In this document: in pieces, positions 1 to 10,097 of the stretch
Layout of the letters: every line of letters starts with the position of its first letter
Numbering within the stretch: the first letter of the stretch is position 1
Assembly (NCBI GenBank): GCA_035578175.1
Contig: JAQMRL010000012.1
Span: 20,952,671-21,016,670, forward strand
DNA: 64,000 nucleotides
DNA from: Catonia carolina
Taxonomy: Eukaryota > Arthropoda > Insecta > Hemiptera > Achilidae
Reading direction: 5' to 3'
Position numbers and translations under genes: made by a program
Notes under the pieces: model-generated
Seen by the model: only the letters and a program-made list of their open reading frames with translations
The model's database searches: none
What the model was told of the DNA's origin: nothing

Positions 1-1517
1 ATCTGAAATAAACTGAAAAGTTAATTAAGTTACATTTTTTGGTTTGTAACCGTATGTTTCAGTAGAAAAGTCATTTGATGAGCAAAGCAGGCCTTCTAAA
101 AAATTTTCACTTCGCACCTTGCAAATGCGTCTTTAATATATTCACACTGCAAGGTCTAACTGTATAAAAATCTACTGTCATATGAAGAAGGTCTAAAAGT
201 GTTTATTACACCAGTACTTCTTATGTTGTTATAATGTTTTAGTCGAAAATTGCTTCATTCTTGAAGAAAACAGAAGTATTATTTTAGCCGTGGAAGTAGC
301 AGTTGAAATTTAAAAAATATTTAACAGTTTAATGTTTCATATAGGCAATATTAATTTTCGCATTATAATATAAAATAATGAAAAGAACTGCGAATAAGTG
401 CGGAGAAATTTCAAAAATATTGCCTAGAAATTTTTCATATCGTTAACCGTTTTTAGTGTGACTGATTGTCGTTAAAAGGGCACAATTTATATTTTGCTCT
501 TACTAGGTATTGTTCAAGAATATTGTAAATTTCAGTTTGGTAATGCCGGCGATTCTACTGACGATTACTTGACAAAAAAAACTTTAGAGACGTCCTTATT
601 TGAATAAACTTTAATATATAATGAAAAAATCACAATGTGTTACGTTCGTATAGTAGTGTTTGCATGGTAGCCGAGAAAATAATGTCTTAAATTTAAGCAA
701 GCTTGTGTGTGTAAACGCAATCTATTCTTGTGCTTCTTTTTTGTGAATTTTATTTTTTCATACTGTGAAAAGCAGTATAAATAATCTGCTGTTTCATACA
801 ATTAACCATAATCATTCCGTACTCGGAAGACCTTAACGTTCGTATAGTAGTGTTTGCATGGTAGCCGAGAAAATAATGTCTTAAATTTAAGCAAGCTTGT
901 ATGTGTAAATGTAATCTATTCTTGTGCTTCCTTTTTCTGAATTTTATTTTTTCATACTGTGAAAAGCAGTATAAATATACTGCTGTTTCATACAATTAAC
1001 CATAATCATTCCGTACTCGGAAGACCTTAACAAGTTTAAAAATGTTTTGGTAGGCGTTTTAATTCTGGAAAGTATAGCATTTCAGTAGACGTTATTGTTT
1101 AATATTCGGCCGTATCGTTAACTGGGCGGTGACATTGGGCGGATTTATGTAAAAATGTAAGTGGACGTCACGCGCAGGAACAGTACCGGACCAATCAGGA
1201 AGCTCGATACTGACAAATGACGTAATACTGATTGAGACGTTTTCATTGGTCGATATCGGATGACGTAGTGAACTATAATGAGCCTTCTGATTGGACAATA
1301 TTAACCAATCAAAGTGACGCCTAAGAAGACATCTGATTGGTTAGGTTTGGAGATTTTTCATTGGTTAAAAATACTACACTCTGATTGGTCCTATATCATA
1401 TCTGCCTTTGACGTCACACGCGCGTTGCCGTCATTGTAGGCCGCCTTACTTGCAAGACCTAAATAATTATTTTTTTCTACTGTACATCAGTTCTATTATA
1501 TTTTAGTAGTATATTTT
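1..1517. repeat. Array unit A, copy A1 (partial, enters from window edge)
   Basis: Partial copy of the ~1.87-kb A repeat; it ends at the A-A junction where the next unit begins with cggatatg. It contains a ~194-bp direct duplication (about 642-835 and 836-1031), shared only with copy A5. A CCAAT/CRE block lies at about 1161-1440. The short ORFs in it, including a 68-codon minus-strand one at 1092-1298, overlap the motif block and are not conserved as ORFs in all A copies, so I do not call a gene. Confidence 0.9.
1161..1440. promoter_or_regulatory. CCAAT-box / CRE cluster of unit A (representative)
   Basis: Seven CCAAT or ATTGG pentamers lie within about 220 bp, in both orientations, each in the extended form CCAATCA or ATTGGT/A. 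They are interspersed with a full CRE (TGACGTCA near 1408), a GACGTCAC, two TGACGTA/G sites and several CGTCA half sites. CCAAT boxes are bound by NF-Y and CRE sites by CREB/ATF; that binding occurs here is inference. A dyad at 1288-1311 has TGATTGG and CCAATCA facing each other around AATATT. An initiator-like TCAGTT follows at about 1487. Equivalent blocks: 3031-3310, 16141-16420, 18811-19090, 20873-21153, 29214-29493, 42518-42797, 45189-45468. Confidence 0.55.
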
Positions 1518-3385
1518 CGGATATGTTAAAGACACAAATAGTGCGAAAGAAATAAAAATTCGTTAAGTAACGCTCTCTAATGATTATTTCTTTGTTGATT
1601 TAGGAACTGATAGTTAATTTAAAACGTATAATAAAAATATACACATTATGCGCCAATAGTGTAAAACTCCAATCAGCAATTCATTCCTCCTTAAAAAACG
1701 TTAGAAAAATCGTTGTGCATTGCTCTCTGTTTATTTTTGCTATAGTCAAAATTCAAGCACAAAAATTATAATAATTCTTAGAAATAAAACTGTGCGTATT
1801 TATGTACTACGCTTATGTTATTTAAGGAAAATGTTGGTTTGAACATTAAATTTAATAAACTCTTATCAGATTATATTTTTTGTACGATAAGTAAGATTAA
1901 ATTTGTACGTTCTTTCATAACGACTTTGATAACATCCTTTCTTACAAATCTGATTTTTTAAATTACTTAAAATTAGGTAAATAATGAGATGTTAAATACT
2001 CGGCACAATTAATTTGAGTTTTTAGATCATTAGGGTAGAAGTTAGTTCAAACATTTACAAGTTATCTGAAATAAAGTGAAAAGTTAATTGGGTTACATTT
2101 TTTGGTTTGTAACCGTATGTTTCAGTAGAAAAGTCATTTGATGAGCAAAGCAGGCCTTCTAAAAAATTTTCACTTCGCACCTTGCAAATGCGTCTTTAAT
2201 ATATTCACACTGCAAGGTCTAACGGTATAAAAATCTACTGTCATATGAAGAAGGTCTAAAAGTGTTTATTTTACCAGTACTTCTTATGTTGTTATAATGT
2301 TTTAGTCGAAAATTGCTTCATTCTTGAAGAAAACAGAAGTAATATTTTAGCCGTGGAAGTAGCAGTTGAAATTTAAAAAATATTTAACAGTTTAATGTTT
2401 CATATAGGCAATACTAATTTCCGCATCATAAAATAAAATAATGAAAAGAACTGCGAATAAGCGCGGAGAAATGTCAAAAATATTGCCTAGAAATTTTTCA
2501 TATCGTTAACCGTTTTTAGTGTGACTGATTGTCGTTAAAAGGGCACAATTTGTATTTTGCTCTTACTAGGTATTGTTCAAGTATATTGTAAATTTCAGTT
2601 TGGTAATGCCGGCGATTCTACTGACGATTACTTGACAAAAAAAACTTTAGAGACGTCCTTATTTGAATAAACTTTAATATACAATGAAAAAATCACAATG
2701 TGTTACGTTCGTATAGTAGTGTTTGCATGGTAGCCGAGAAAATAATATCTTAAATTTAAGCAAGCTTGTATGTGTAAACGCAATCTATTCTTGTGCTTCC
2801 TTTTTGTGAATTTTAATTTTTTATACTGTGAAAACAGTATAAATATACCGCTGTTTCATACAAATAACGATATTCATTCCGTACTCGGAAGACCTTAACA
2901 AGTTTAAAAATGGTTTTGGTAGGCGTTTTAATTCTGGAAAGTATAGCATTTCAGTAGACCTTATTGTTTAATATTCGGCCGCATCGTTAACTGGGCGGTG
3001 ACAATGGGCGGATATATGTAAAAATGTAAGTCGACGTCACGCGCAGGAACAGTACCGGACCAATCAGGAAGCTCGATACTGACAAATGACGTAATACTGA
3101 TTGAGACGTTTTCATTGGTCGATATCGGATGACGTAGTTAACTATAATGAGCCTTCTGATTGGACATTATTAACCAATCAAAGTGACGCCTAAGAAGACA
3201 TCTGATTGGTTAGGTTTGGAGATTTTTCATTGGTTAAAAATACTACACTCTGATTGGTCCTATATTATATCTGCCTTTGACGTCACACGCGCGTTGCCGT
3301 CATTGTAGGCCGCCTTACTTGCAAGACCTAAATAATTATTTTTTTTACTGTACATCAGTTCTATTATATTTTAGTAGTATATTTT
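1518..3385. repeat. Array unit A, copy A2 (full length, 1868 bp)
   Basis: Complete A unit directly following A1 head to tail and ending where unit C begins (ggctacaac). It belongs to a second A subfamily: in place of the AGCAGTAT-AAAT-ATACTGCT hairpin of A1 it has a one-base-shorter variant reading aaacagtataaatataccgctg, followed by caaataacgatattc instead of caattaaccataatc. The CCAAT/CRE block is at 3031-3310. Confidence 0.9.
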
Positions 3386-4417
3386 GGCTACAACTTAATA
3401 CATCAAACAAAACTTTTTGTTTTAAGCTCTAAATAAACCTAGAGGCCTAACCAATCCTTATTCATTTTATTTAAGATTTTTTTGTATTTCGCCACAAGCT
3501 TAGACTATAAATTAGGTAGGCCTAAATAAGATGATAATATTTCAGTCTAACAATAGGAACCTACAACCCTTTGTAACCTTTTATTTACACAAAAAATAAC
3601 ATCAAGTGACGGTAATTTATTGCTGGAGAAAATGGAAGCTGCTTCTAATTTTTTTAGGAACCAGTAATAGTTGGTCTATAATAATTTGGTTTCATATTTT
3701 TGACAAAATTTACACAAAAAAAGTAGAAGGCGCTGAAAGATAATAGGCCTACTTCACGAACGGGCCACGGATTTCTGTGGGAATTATCTTCGGCAACCAT
3801 CAAGCATTTAGTCGCCTATCGTAGCCCTACTAGTAATTCCATTGCAGTTCCGTGAATCGACAGTTAATGCTTAATATTAATGTGATATTCATAGATTGTA
3901 TGCTATTCAGTTAAGTTTTGGCTATATAAATTTTACTTATCCAAAAATAAGGCAAGCAATGCGACATTTTAAAATAATAATGATAGGTCTAATTAATGTT
4001 ATAATATAAAAATAATAAATTAAAACTTACCTTTTATATAGCTGTTTGTATTCAACTCTGGGGCTTGTAATCCCATGGCTTTGAAATACATATCGCTTCG
4101 TTTCAACATGATGAGACAGGAAATTTAACCGCGCAGTACTGTGGAAGTGCAGCCACGTGCAGATCGAACAGATCATAACTGAACAGAACTGATGACAACG
4201 ACTCGACTTAAGATGTGTAAAACCGGCAACATCGCGTGAATGAGTCAAAAAACGATAATAGCGTAAAATGTGTATAAAGCTGTATAACAATTTGTATAAT
4301 TTTTATAACAACTGAACATCTCTTTTTACATCTGATGCATAAAACAAACTGCATCTCAATGATGCAGTTTTCGAGGTAAAAAGTCACGGCTAAGATGTAG
4401 AAATCGAGCGTCGAAGA

Positions 4418-4420
<3 letters not shown>
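3386..4420. repeat. Array unit C, copy C1
   Basis: About 1.03-kb segment present four times (also 21229, 29571, 45545) between unit A and a TA microsatellite. Copies are nearly identical. It holds the minus-strand exon-like segment listed separately. The rest shows no recognisable coding or RNA feature. An 87-codon minus-strand frame (4290-4027) lacks an ATG start and overlaps the exon in another frame, so it is not called. Confidence 0.88.
4031..4109 (-). other. Candidate first coding exon with splice donor (C1)
   Basis: On the minus strand an ATG at 4109-4107 opens 26 codons (starting MLKRSDMYFKAMG, ending NTNSYIK) that run into AAAAG|GTAAGT, a consensus 5' splice site (GT at 4030-4029). 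Upstream, still on the minus strand, are two TCAGTT initiator-like motifs and a CACGTG E-box, so the arrangement resembles promoter, short 5' UTR and first exon. All four C copies keep the ATG, the frame and the donor; C3 has one K-to-N change. No downstream exon could be identified in the array and I do not recognise the peptide. The copies are too young for conservation to prove coding, so this is an inference from signal arrangement only. Confidence 0.35.

Positions 4421-4452
<32 letters not shown>
4421..4452. repeat. TA microsatellite, target of the Gypsy insertion
   Basis: Perfect (TA)n tract immediately before the 5' LTR; the tract resumes at 9411-9418 after the 3' LTR. Because the target is TA-repetitive, the target-site duplication cannot be read. 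Confidence 0.9.
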
Positions 4453-4456
<4 letters not shown>

Positions 4457-4814
4457 AGGAGTCAGCTCCTACATATGATTTAAAATTCTCCCGCCTGAAC
4501 TCAGAGAGTCGAAATTACAGAGCTCTAGAAGAACAAACAGCTGAGCGTTAATAAACAAGTGCAATACATAGCAATGTTCTTATTATAATTGAATTTAAAT
4601 TAAAATAGTTATAAACCGTGTGCGAGACAAGATTGCGAAGAATAAACATTGAATGTTGTTTCTTGTGTTTTACAGGTATGTAACAAATGTAAATAACCTT
4701 TGTAATTTGCGAAATAATAAAACATTTCGAACTTGTGTTTTACAGTGAAACTTTTCTGTTTTATTCTTAACTAATCCGGGACCCACACGATAACTAAAAT
4801 AAACCCCTATTATA
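4453..4814 (+). repeat. 5' LTR of the Gypsy element
   Basis: Starts TGTAAGGAGT and ends about CCCTATTATA; the end is uncertain because the flank is TA repeat. It matches 9049-9410 base for base by eye. A TATAAA box lies near 4610, with AATAAA-type signals about 30 bp and 100 bp further on. Confidence 0.92.
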
Positions 4815-4840
4815 AAACAACATTTGCGTTTAGTCAAGCA

Positions 4841-5869
4841 ATGGACAAACTTAGATTTGAGTTTAGATTAAGAGGCACAGCAGATGGAAAAACGAACATC
4901 ATGTGCATAACCTCAATTGAAACCGCCGATAAGCGTTTGTTTGGCCTACCAGATGAATTGCAGCTAGCTACCTTACACGAGGAATTAATTAAACATACAA
5001 GTTACAAAAAAGTAAAAAAAACACTTACAAAAAGGAACCAATACCGAAAAATTTGGATAACTATAGATGAGAACTTGAAAAAAGTGTACTTTGACAATGA
5101 AGAAAATCTGCAATTCAATGATTTTTTTTTAGAAGAAATTACACAGGGACATTTAGGAGAATCTACAATCACACAATCATCTGCAATAGAAGAATTATTG
5201 CAAAAATTATTAGAAGTTAATAAAAAACAAGAAAAATCTGCAGACAAAATAGCAAAAGAATTTATTCTGCAGAAATTCGACAATAAAACAGTCGATACAA
5301 ACCAGTGGATAAAACAGTATGAAGATGAATGTGAAAGATTTCAAATAATTCAAGATAAAAAAAAGATTGAAGTATTAAAATTCTTTTTAGAGAAAAACTG
5401 TTTAGACTGGTATGAATGTATACTAATGAAACTTACCATTAATTCGGAGTGGTCTGAATGGAGAAAAAAATTCTGTAATACTTTTGCAAATAAAGGTTGG
5501 TCTCCAATCAGGTATGCGATAACATTTAAATACCAAACAGGCTCTCTAGTAGAATTTGCTTTAAAAAAAGAAAAATTACTTCTGGAGACAAGAAAATCAA
5601 TTGATGTTGGTACCTTGATTGATCTAATATCAGTAAGTCTCCCAAACTATGTGAGTGATAAAATAGATAGAAATGCACTGTTGGAAACGGAAGATTTGTA
5701 CAATGAACTAGGAAAATTAGAACACTTGGTCCATAAAAATACTGGTAAAGAAGTAAAAAAACAAACAGAATATACAAAAAAATCTAAATCACCTTGCGAA
5801 ATTTGTAAAGAAAAACCAACAAAATCAGATTTCACCAAACTCAAGACTGCTGGTTCAAGGACAATATAG
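4841..5869 (+). pseudogene. gag: Gypsy Gag, frame broken in the zinc-knuckle region
   Basis: The 342-codon frame starts at the first ATG after the LTR. Structural Gag proteins assemble the cytoplasmic particle that packages element RNA. The N-terminal ~100 residues are unrecognised; residues ~145-270 (tryptophan-rich, W-x-E/D patterns) resemble retrotransposon capsid domains. A CEIC pair at codons near 5795-5806 looks like the first half of a zinc knuckle. The called frame then diverges and stops at 5867. The matching H-x4-C half (His codon 5833, Cys codon 5848) lies in the -1 frame, which stays open to 5961, so an indel between about 5809 and 5829 is likely. The alternative is that the ORF really ends at 5869. 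Confidence 0.75.
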
Positions 5870-5936
5870 AACCCAAGAAGAAGGAAAATAAGGTAAATAG
5901 AAACTTGTTAGAGTTAAATGTAAATAGTGAAGATCC

Positions 5937-5943
5937 AAAAAAC
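5937..5943 (+). promoter_or_regulatory. Putative -1 ribosomal frameshift site A AAA AAC
   Basis: The heptamer AAAAAAC fits the X XXY YYZ rule in the frame that continues Gag (stop TAA at 5959-5961). A -1 slip enters the pol frame, which is open from 5931 (after TGA 5928-5930) into the protease. The overlap of the two frames is only ~30 nt and contains this heptamer. Retroelements commonly make Gag-Pol by -1 frameshifting; use of this site is inferred. I did not verify a downstream stem-loop. Confidence 0.55.
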
Positions 5944-8900
5944 TTGGACACACACCATTAATTGAGGTTAAGGTTATGTTAAATGGTGACTTTGAGGCAT
6001 ATGGACTATATGATCCAGGCTCAAATGTATCACTTATTAATGCAAAAATATTAAAACTGAAATTAAAAAATGAGCATGAAAAAAAACATAACGTCTGCAT
6101 AAAATCAATTAATGGTGTTAATAATGCAGATTGCATGATAAAAATAAAAGCAAGAATAATGGGTATGGAAGAAGATGTCTATGTGTTTGTAGTTAACAAC
6201 GAAAATTTTAAACATGAATTTTTAATCGGACTAGACTTAATAAAAATATTTAAGCTGAGTCACGATAATAATTTAAATATAATCCAAAATAATACAGTTA
6301 ATACACGTAACACTAAAGACACTACAGTAAAAATCTCTAAAAAAATAGATTTAATGAAAAATGATAGTAATATAAGTTACGAAATCAATTTCAACGAGAA
6401 TTTAGACACAGATCAATTCTTAATAACCACAGAACATTTACAAAAAGAAGAAAAAGAACTTATTTTAAAATTGGTAAATAAATTTGATAAAATATTTGCA
6501 AAAAATAAATTCGACATTGGCACAGTATCAGACTTCGAGGCCAGAATAGATTTAATCATAGAAAAATACTGCAGCAAACGACCATATAGGTGCACAATAC
6601 AGGACAAAAGGGAAATAGAACAACAAATTTCAGAATTACTGAAAAATAATCTAATAGAAGAGTCCTACAGTCCTTTTGCAGCCCCGGTCACGCTAGCATT
6701 CAAAAAAGATGAAAACCAAAAATCTAGACTCTGTATAGATTTCAGAGATCTTAATAAAATTGTAGTACCTCAGTCACAACCATTTCCTCGTATTGAAGAC
6801 TTAGTGACAAAAACAAGAAATTGTAATTACTTCTCAAAATTAGATATTAACTCAGCCTTTTGGTCTATTCCACTAAGAGTGGAAGACAGGCGAAAAACTG
6901 GATTCGTCACACAGAATGGACACTATCAGTGGACATGCCTCCCGTTTGGTTTAAAGACAGCGCCAGCAATTTTTCAGAGGGTCTTGAGTAATATCATAAG
7001 AAAAAACGAATTATCAGGTTTTACAACCAATTATATAGATGACATACTTGTATTTTCGAAATCATTCAAAGAACATCTAGAACACCTAGAACGATTAATG
7101 AGTGCAATTAAAGAAGTAGGTTTTAGGCTTAAATTTTCTAAGTGTTCGTTTGCCTCAAAGACAGTAACATATCTTGGTCACGTCATCGGCTACAATACGG
7201 TCAAACCAATGAAAGACAATCTAAGAGCTATTCGCGATTTTCCAACGCCAGCAAACCAAAAAAATATTCGACAATTTTTAGGTAAAATAAATTTCTACCA
7301 CGATTATGTGCCTAAGATCGCTATTGTGCTTGAACCGCTTCATAATTTACTTCGAAAAAACCAAAAATTCATCTGGTCACAAAAATGCGAAAATGCATTT
7401 AAATTTTTGAAAGAATTCTTATGTAATGAGCCAGTTCTGACTATTTATGATCCAGACTTACCAATAAAAATATACACAGATGGAAGTATTCATGGTCTGG
7501 GAGCAATACTAAAGCAACCTCAACCCGAGGATAACAAAGAAAAACCAGTAGCATATTTCTCCAGAAAATTAAATGATGCACAAAAAAAGAAAAAAGCCAT
7601 ATATATAGAATGCTTAGCAATCAAAGAGGCAATTAAATTCTGGCAATACTGGCTTTTGGGCAAATCGTTCGAGGTTTATTCGGATCATAAACCATTAGAA
7701 AACTTGAAGATCAAAGCTAGACCGGATGAATAGCTTGGCGATATGACTTACTATTTATCACAATTTCAGTTTCAGGTAAAATATAATCCTGGTAAATTTA
7801 ATGCAGAGGCCGATGCACTGAGTAGAAATCCGGTACTCGAAACAGATGAAGAACAGGAAAAAGAAATAAGAACTGTAAATTCTTTGGATCTAAAAAAAAT
7901 CATTGAAGACCAAAATGAAAATAATGTAGTAAAAGGTAATAAAATAATTAAAGATAAATCAGATTTACTGCTGAAAAAAGGGAAAATAATCATATCAGAA
8001 AAATTAAGCAAAGAGTTGATAAAAAAAGTCCATCATGAATTTTGTCACATTGGAGTACAGCAGATGACAAGTTTAATAAGACAATGCTACTCGACAAAAA
8101 ATTTAGACACAAATATTAAGGAATTCTGCAGGAATTGTGAAATCTGCATAAAAAACAAATCCAGAGGTCAAAAGAAGTATGGTCAACTCTCTCAACTGGG
8201 ACCAGCGAAACACCCATTTGAAATAATATCCATTGATACAATTGGAGGATTTGGCGGATCAAGATCCACAAAAAAATATTTACACTTGCTGGTGGACCAC
8301 TTTACCAGGTACGCATACATCTTAACGTCAAAAACACAAACGGGAAAGGATTTTATAAAACTGACCAAAATGGTAACCGATGAAAATGTAGGTAAAATTC
8401 TGACAGACCAATACCCCGGTATTAATTCAGAAGAATATAAAGATTTCTTAGAAAGCCAGAATGTACCACTAATTTTCACGGCTGTCAATGCTCCCTTTTC
8501 AAATGGTTTGAACGAACGATTGAACCAAACTTTGACTAATAAAATAAGATGTATAGTCAACCAAAAAAACAGGAAAATAGCATGGACAACTGCTGCGCAC
8601 GAATGTATAAAAAAATATAATGAAACTATACATACAGTGACAAAATTTAGTCCAAAATATCTATTAGAGGGTGTTGATACATCAATAAAGCCAAATGAAT
8701 TAAAAAAAACATTTTCACCAGAAGACCTGAAGATAAACAGAGAAAGGGCTCTGGAAAACAGCATCAAATACCATAATTATAATAAAAAGAATTATGATAA
8801 AAACAGAGTTACCCATGAATTCCAGGAGGGCGAGTCTATATACGTGGAAAATGGTAACAAACTGAACAGAAGAAAAATGGATGAATTAGGAATAGGACCA

Positions 8901-9023
8901 TACCAAATCGAAGAAAAAATATCAGATTCGCTCTACAGAATTAACACAGGCCACAAGAAAAAGGAATCAAATCTGTTTCACATTTCGAAGCTGATCCCTA
9001 AGGACCACGATCAAGAAAAATGA
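5943..9023 (+). pseudogene. pol: Gypsy Pol polyprotein, interrupted by one in-frame stop
   Basis: Two frames (5976-7733 and 7743-9023) are in the same phase and separated only by a UAG at 7731-7733 inside RNase H. Counting from the ATG at 5976, the protease has a D-P-G-S-N motif at residues 13-17, where retropepsins usually have DTG or DSG. Reverse transcriptase spans ~225-410 with YIDD at 353-356. RNase H has TDGS (D502), E545 and D570, with the last acidic residue in ADALSR after the stop. In the second frame, integrase has a His/His-Cys/Cys zinc region (~97-135) and a D165-D222-E258 triad with 35-residue spacing, then a GPY/F module (GPYQIE near 385). The pol frame is open upstream of the ATG, consistent with expression as Gag-Pol. 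Without stop suppression the product lacks integrase. Confidence 0.92.
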
Positions 9024-9035
9024 ATTTTTCTCTCC

Positions 9036-9048
9036 GAAGGGGGGGAGA
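9036..9048 (+). other. Polypurine tract of the Gypsy element
   Basis: An all-purine GAAGGGGGGGAGA run ends exactly at the first base of the 3' LTR, the expected place for plus-strand DNA priming during reverse transcription. Confidence 0.85.
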
Positions 9049-9410
9049 TGTAAGGAGTCAGCTCCTACATATGATTTAAAATTCTCCCGCCTGAACTCAG
9101 AGAGTCGAAATTACAGAGCTCTAGAAGAACAAACAGCTGAGCGTTAATAAACAAGTGCAATACATAGCAATGTTCTTATTATAATTGAATTTAAATTAAA
9201 ATAGTTATAAACCGTGTGCGAGACAAGATTGCGAAGAATAAACATTGAATGTTGTTTCTTGTGTTTTACAGGTATGTAACAAATGTAAATAACCTTTGTA
9301 ATTTGCGAAATAATAAAACATTTCGAACTTGTGTTTTACAGTGAAACTTTTCTGTTTTATTCTTAACTAATCCGGGACCCACACGATAACTAAAATAAAC
9401 CCCTATTATA
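9049..9410 (+). repeat. 3' LTR of the Gypsy element
   Basis: Second 362-bp LTR, identical to 4453-4814 as far as I can compare by eye. It is followed directly by TA repeat that leads into the D1 element. Confidence 0.92.
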
Positions 9411-9531
9411 TATATATATTATTTTATTAAACATTATTTTCCTTTGTTTGCACCACTACATATATGATTATGAACAGCCAAAACAAAATAAAATAAAATA
9501 TAAAACTCACCTCAGAGTATTATATCATATT

Positions 9532-9566
9532 AAGATCTTTCGTCTCCCTCGGAGACATCATCAGGA
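9532..9566 (-). ncRNA. Hammerhead-ribozyme-like core (D1)
   Basis: On the minus strand: CTGATGA, one extra T, then GTCTCC / GAG loop / GGAGAC as a perfect 6-bp stem, then GAAA. These are the two conserved core strands and stem II of a hammerhead, and Penelope-like elements are known to carry such motifs in their terminal repeats. The extra base next to stem II is non-canonical. I could not draw a convincing stem I and cleavage site, so it may be degenerate or inactive. The same motif occurs in D2, D3 and D4. Confidence 0.45.
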
Positions 9567-9718
9567 CTTTAAAAAACATAAACACAATAAAACATAAAAC
9601 ACAAACACAATAGTGGTCGTAGACCACGTCAATTGTTCAAAACAATAGCTATCCTAAAGCACCATTCCGCGCGCGGTTTATTCGGCCGAATGACAGTATA
9701 ATCATTTTGTACCTAGTT

Positions 9719-9990
9719 TTATTCCTTATCTCGATTAAGTACAATTTGAAATAATTTATCATTATCAAATTCTGTCTGGCTGTTCATTAAATTTATCTTT
9801 TTATTTTTAAATTTATAAATATAATATTTCTCCAACTGCCATAATTTGTTACTATCAAAACATATTTCTAAAATTTCCAAATTATTTTCATGACTGCTTA
9901 TTTTATGCCCTTTCGTCAGCAGATGTTCTGCCACATTAGAACTTTTACATTCCTTTTTTAAATAAGCAGCATAATGCTCAGAAAATCAGT
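9719..9990 (-). pseudogene. Penelope-like Pol, C-terminal endonuclease fragment (D1)
   Basis: The open minus-strand frame runs from the inverted-repeat edge at ~9990 to the stop at 9719-9721. It has no ATG start; the apparent start is GTG, and in-frame codons upstream encode a continuous EHYAAYLKKE-type sequence. The pattern VAEHLLTKGHKIS, then LEILEI, then KLWQLEKYYIYKF matches the C-terminal half of the GIY-YIG endonuclease of Penelope-like polymerases, the domain that nicks target DNA. The reverse transcriptase and the N-terminal GIY-YIG strands are missing, so this is a dead 5' truncation. Copies at 22581, 30924 and 46916 are almost identical. Confidence 0.65.
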
Positions 9991-10097
9991 ATATGATATA
10001 ATACTCTGAGGTGAGTTTTATATTTTATTTTATTTTGTTTTGGCTGTTCATAATCATATATGTAGTGGTGCAAACAAAGGAAAATAATGTTTAATAA

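Larger units (their letters stand above)
4453..9410 (+). mobile_element. Ty3/Gypsy LTR retrotransposon
   Basis: A 4958-bp element with two 362-bp LTRs that I read as identical, a Gag frame, then protease, reverse transcriptase, RNase H and integrase in Gypsy order, and a purine tract before the 3' LTR. There is no envelope frame. It sits inside the TA tract between C1 and D1 and is absent from the three other C-D junctions, so it inserted after the array had expanded. Identical LTRs indicate a recent event, yet Gag has a frame break and Pol an in-frame stop. No TGG-type tRNA primer site is seen within ~20 bp of the 5' LTR. Confidence 0.95.

Noticed and set aside
1092..1298. 68-codon minus-strand ORF repeated in five A copies, and similar small ORFs (77, 61, 83, 87 and 104 codons) in B and C
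   Set aside because: They recur because the DNA recurs. Several lack an ATG, lengths change between copies (for example 104, 83 and 69 codons), they overlap motif blocks and none has a recognisable domain.
4421..4452. Target-site duplication of the Gypsy element
   Set aside because: Both flanks are TA repeat, so any TA-type duplication is ambiguous and cannot be claimed.
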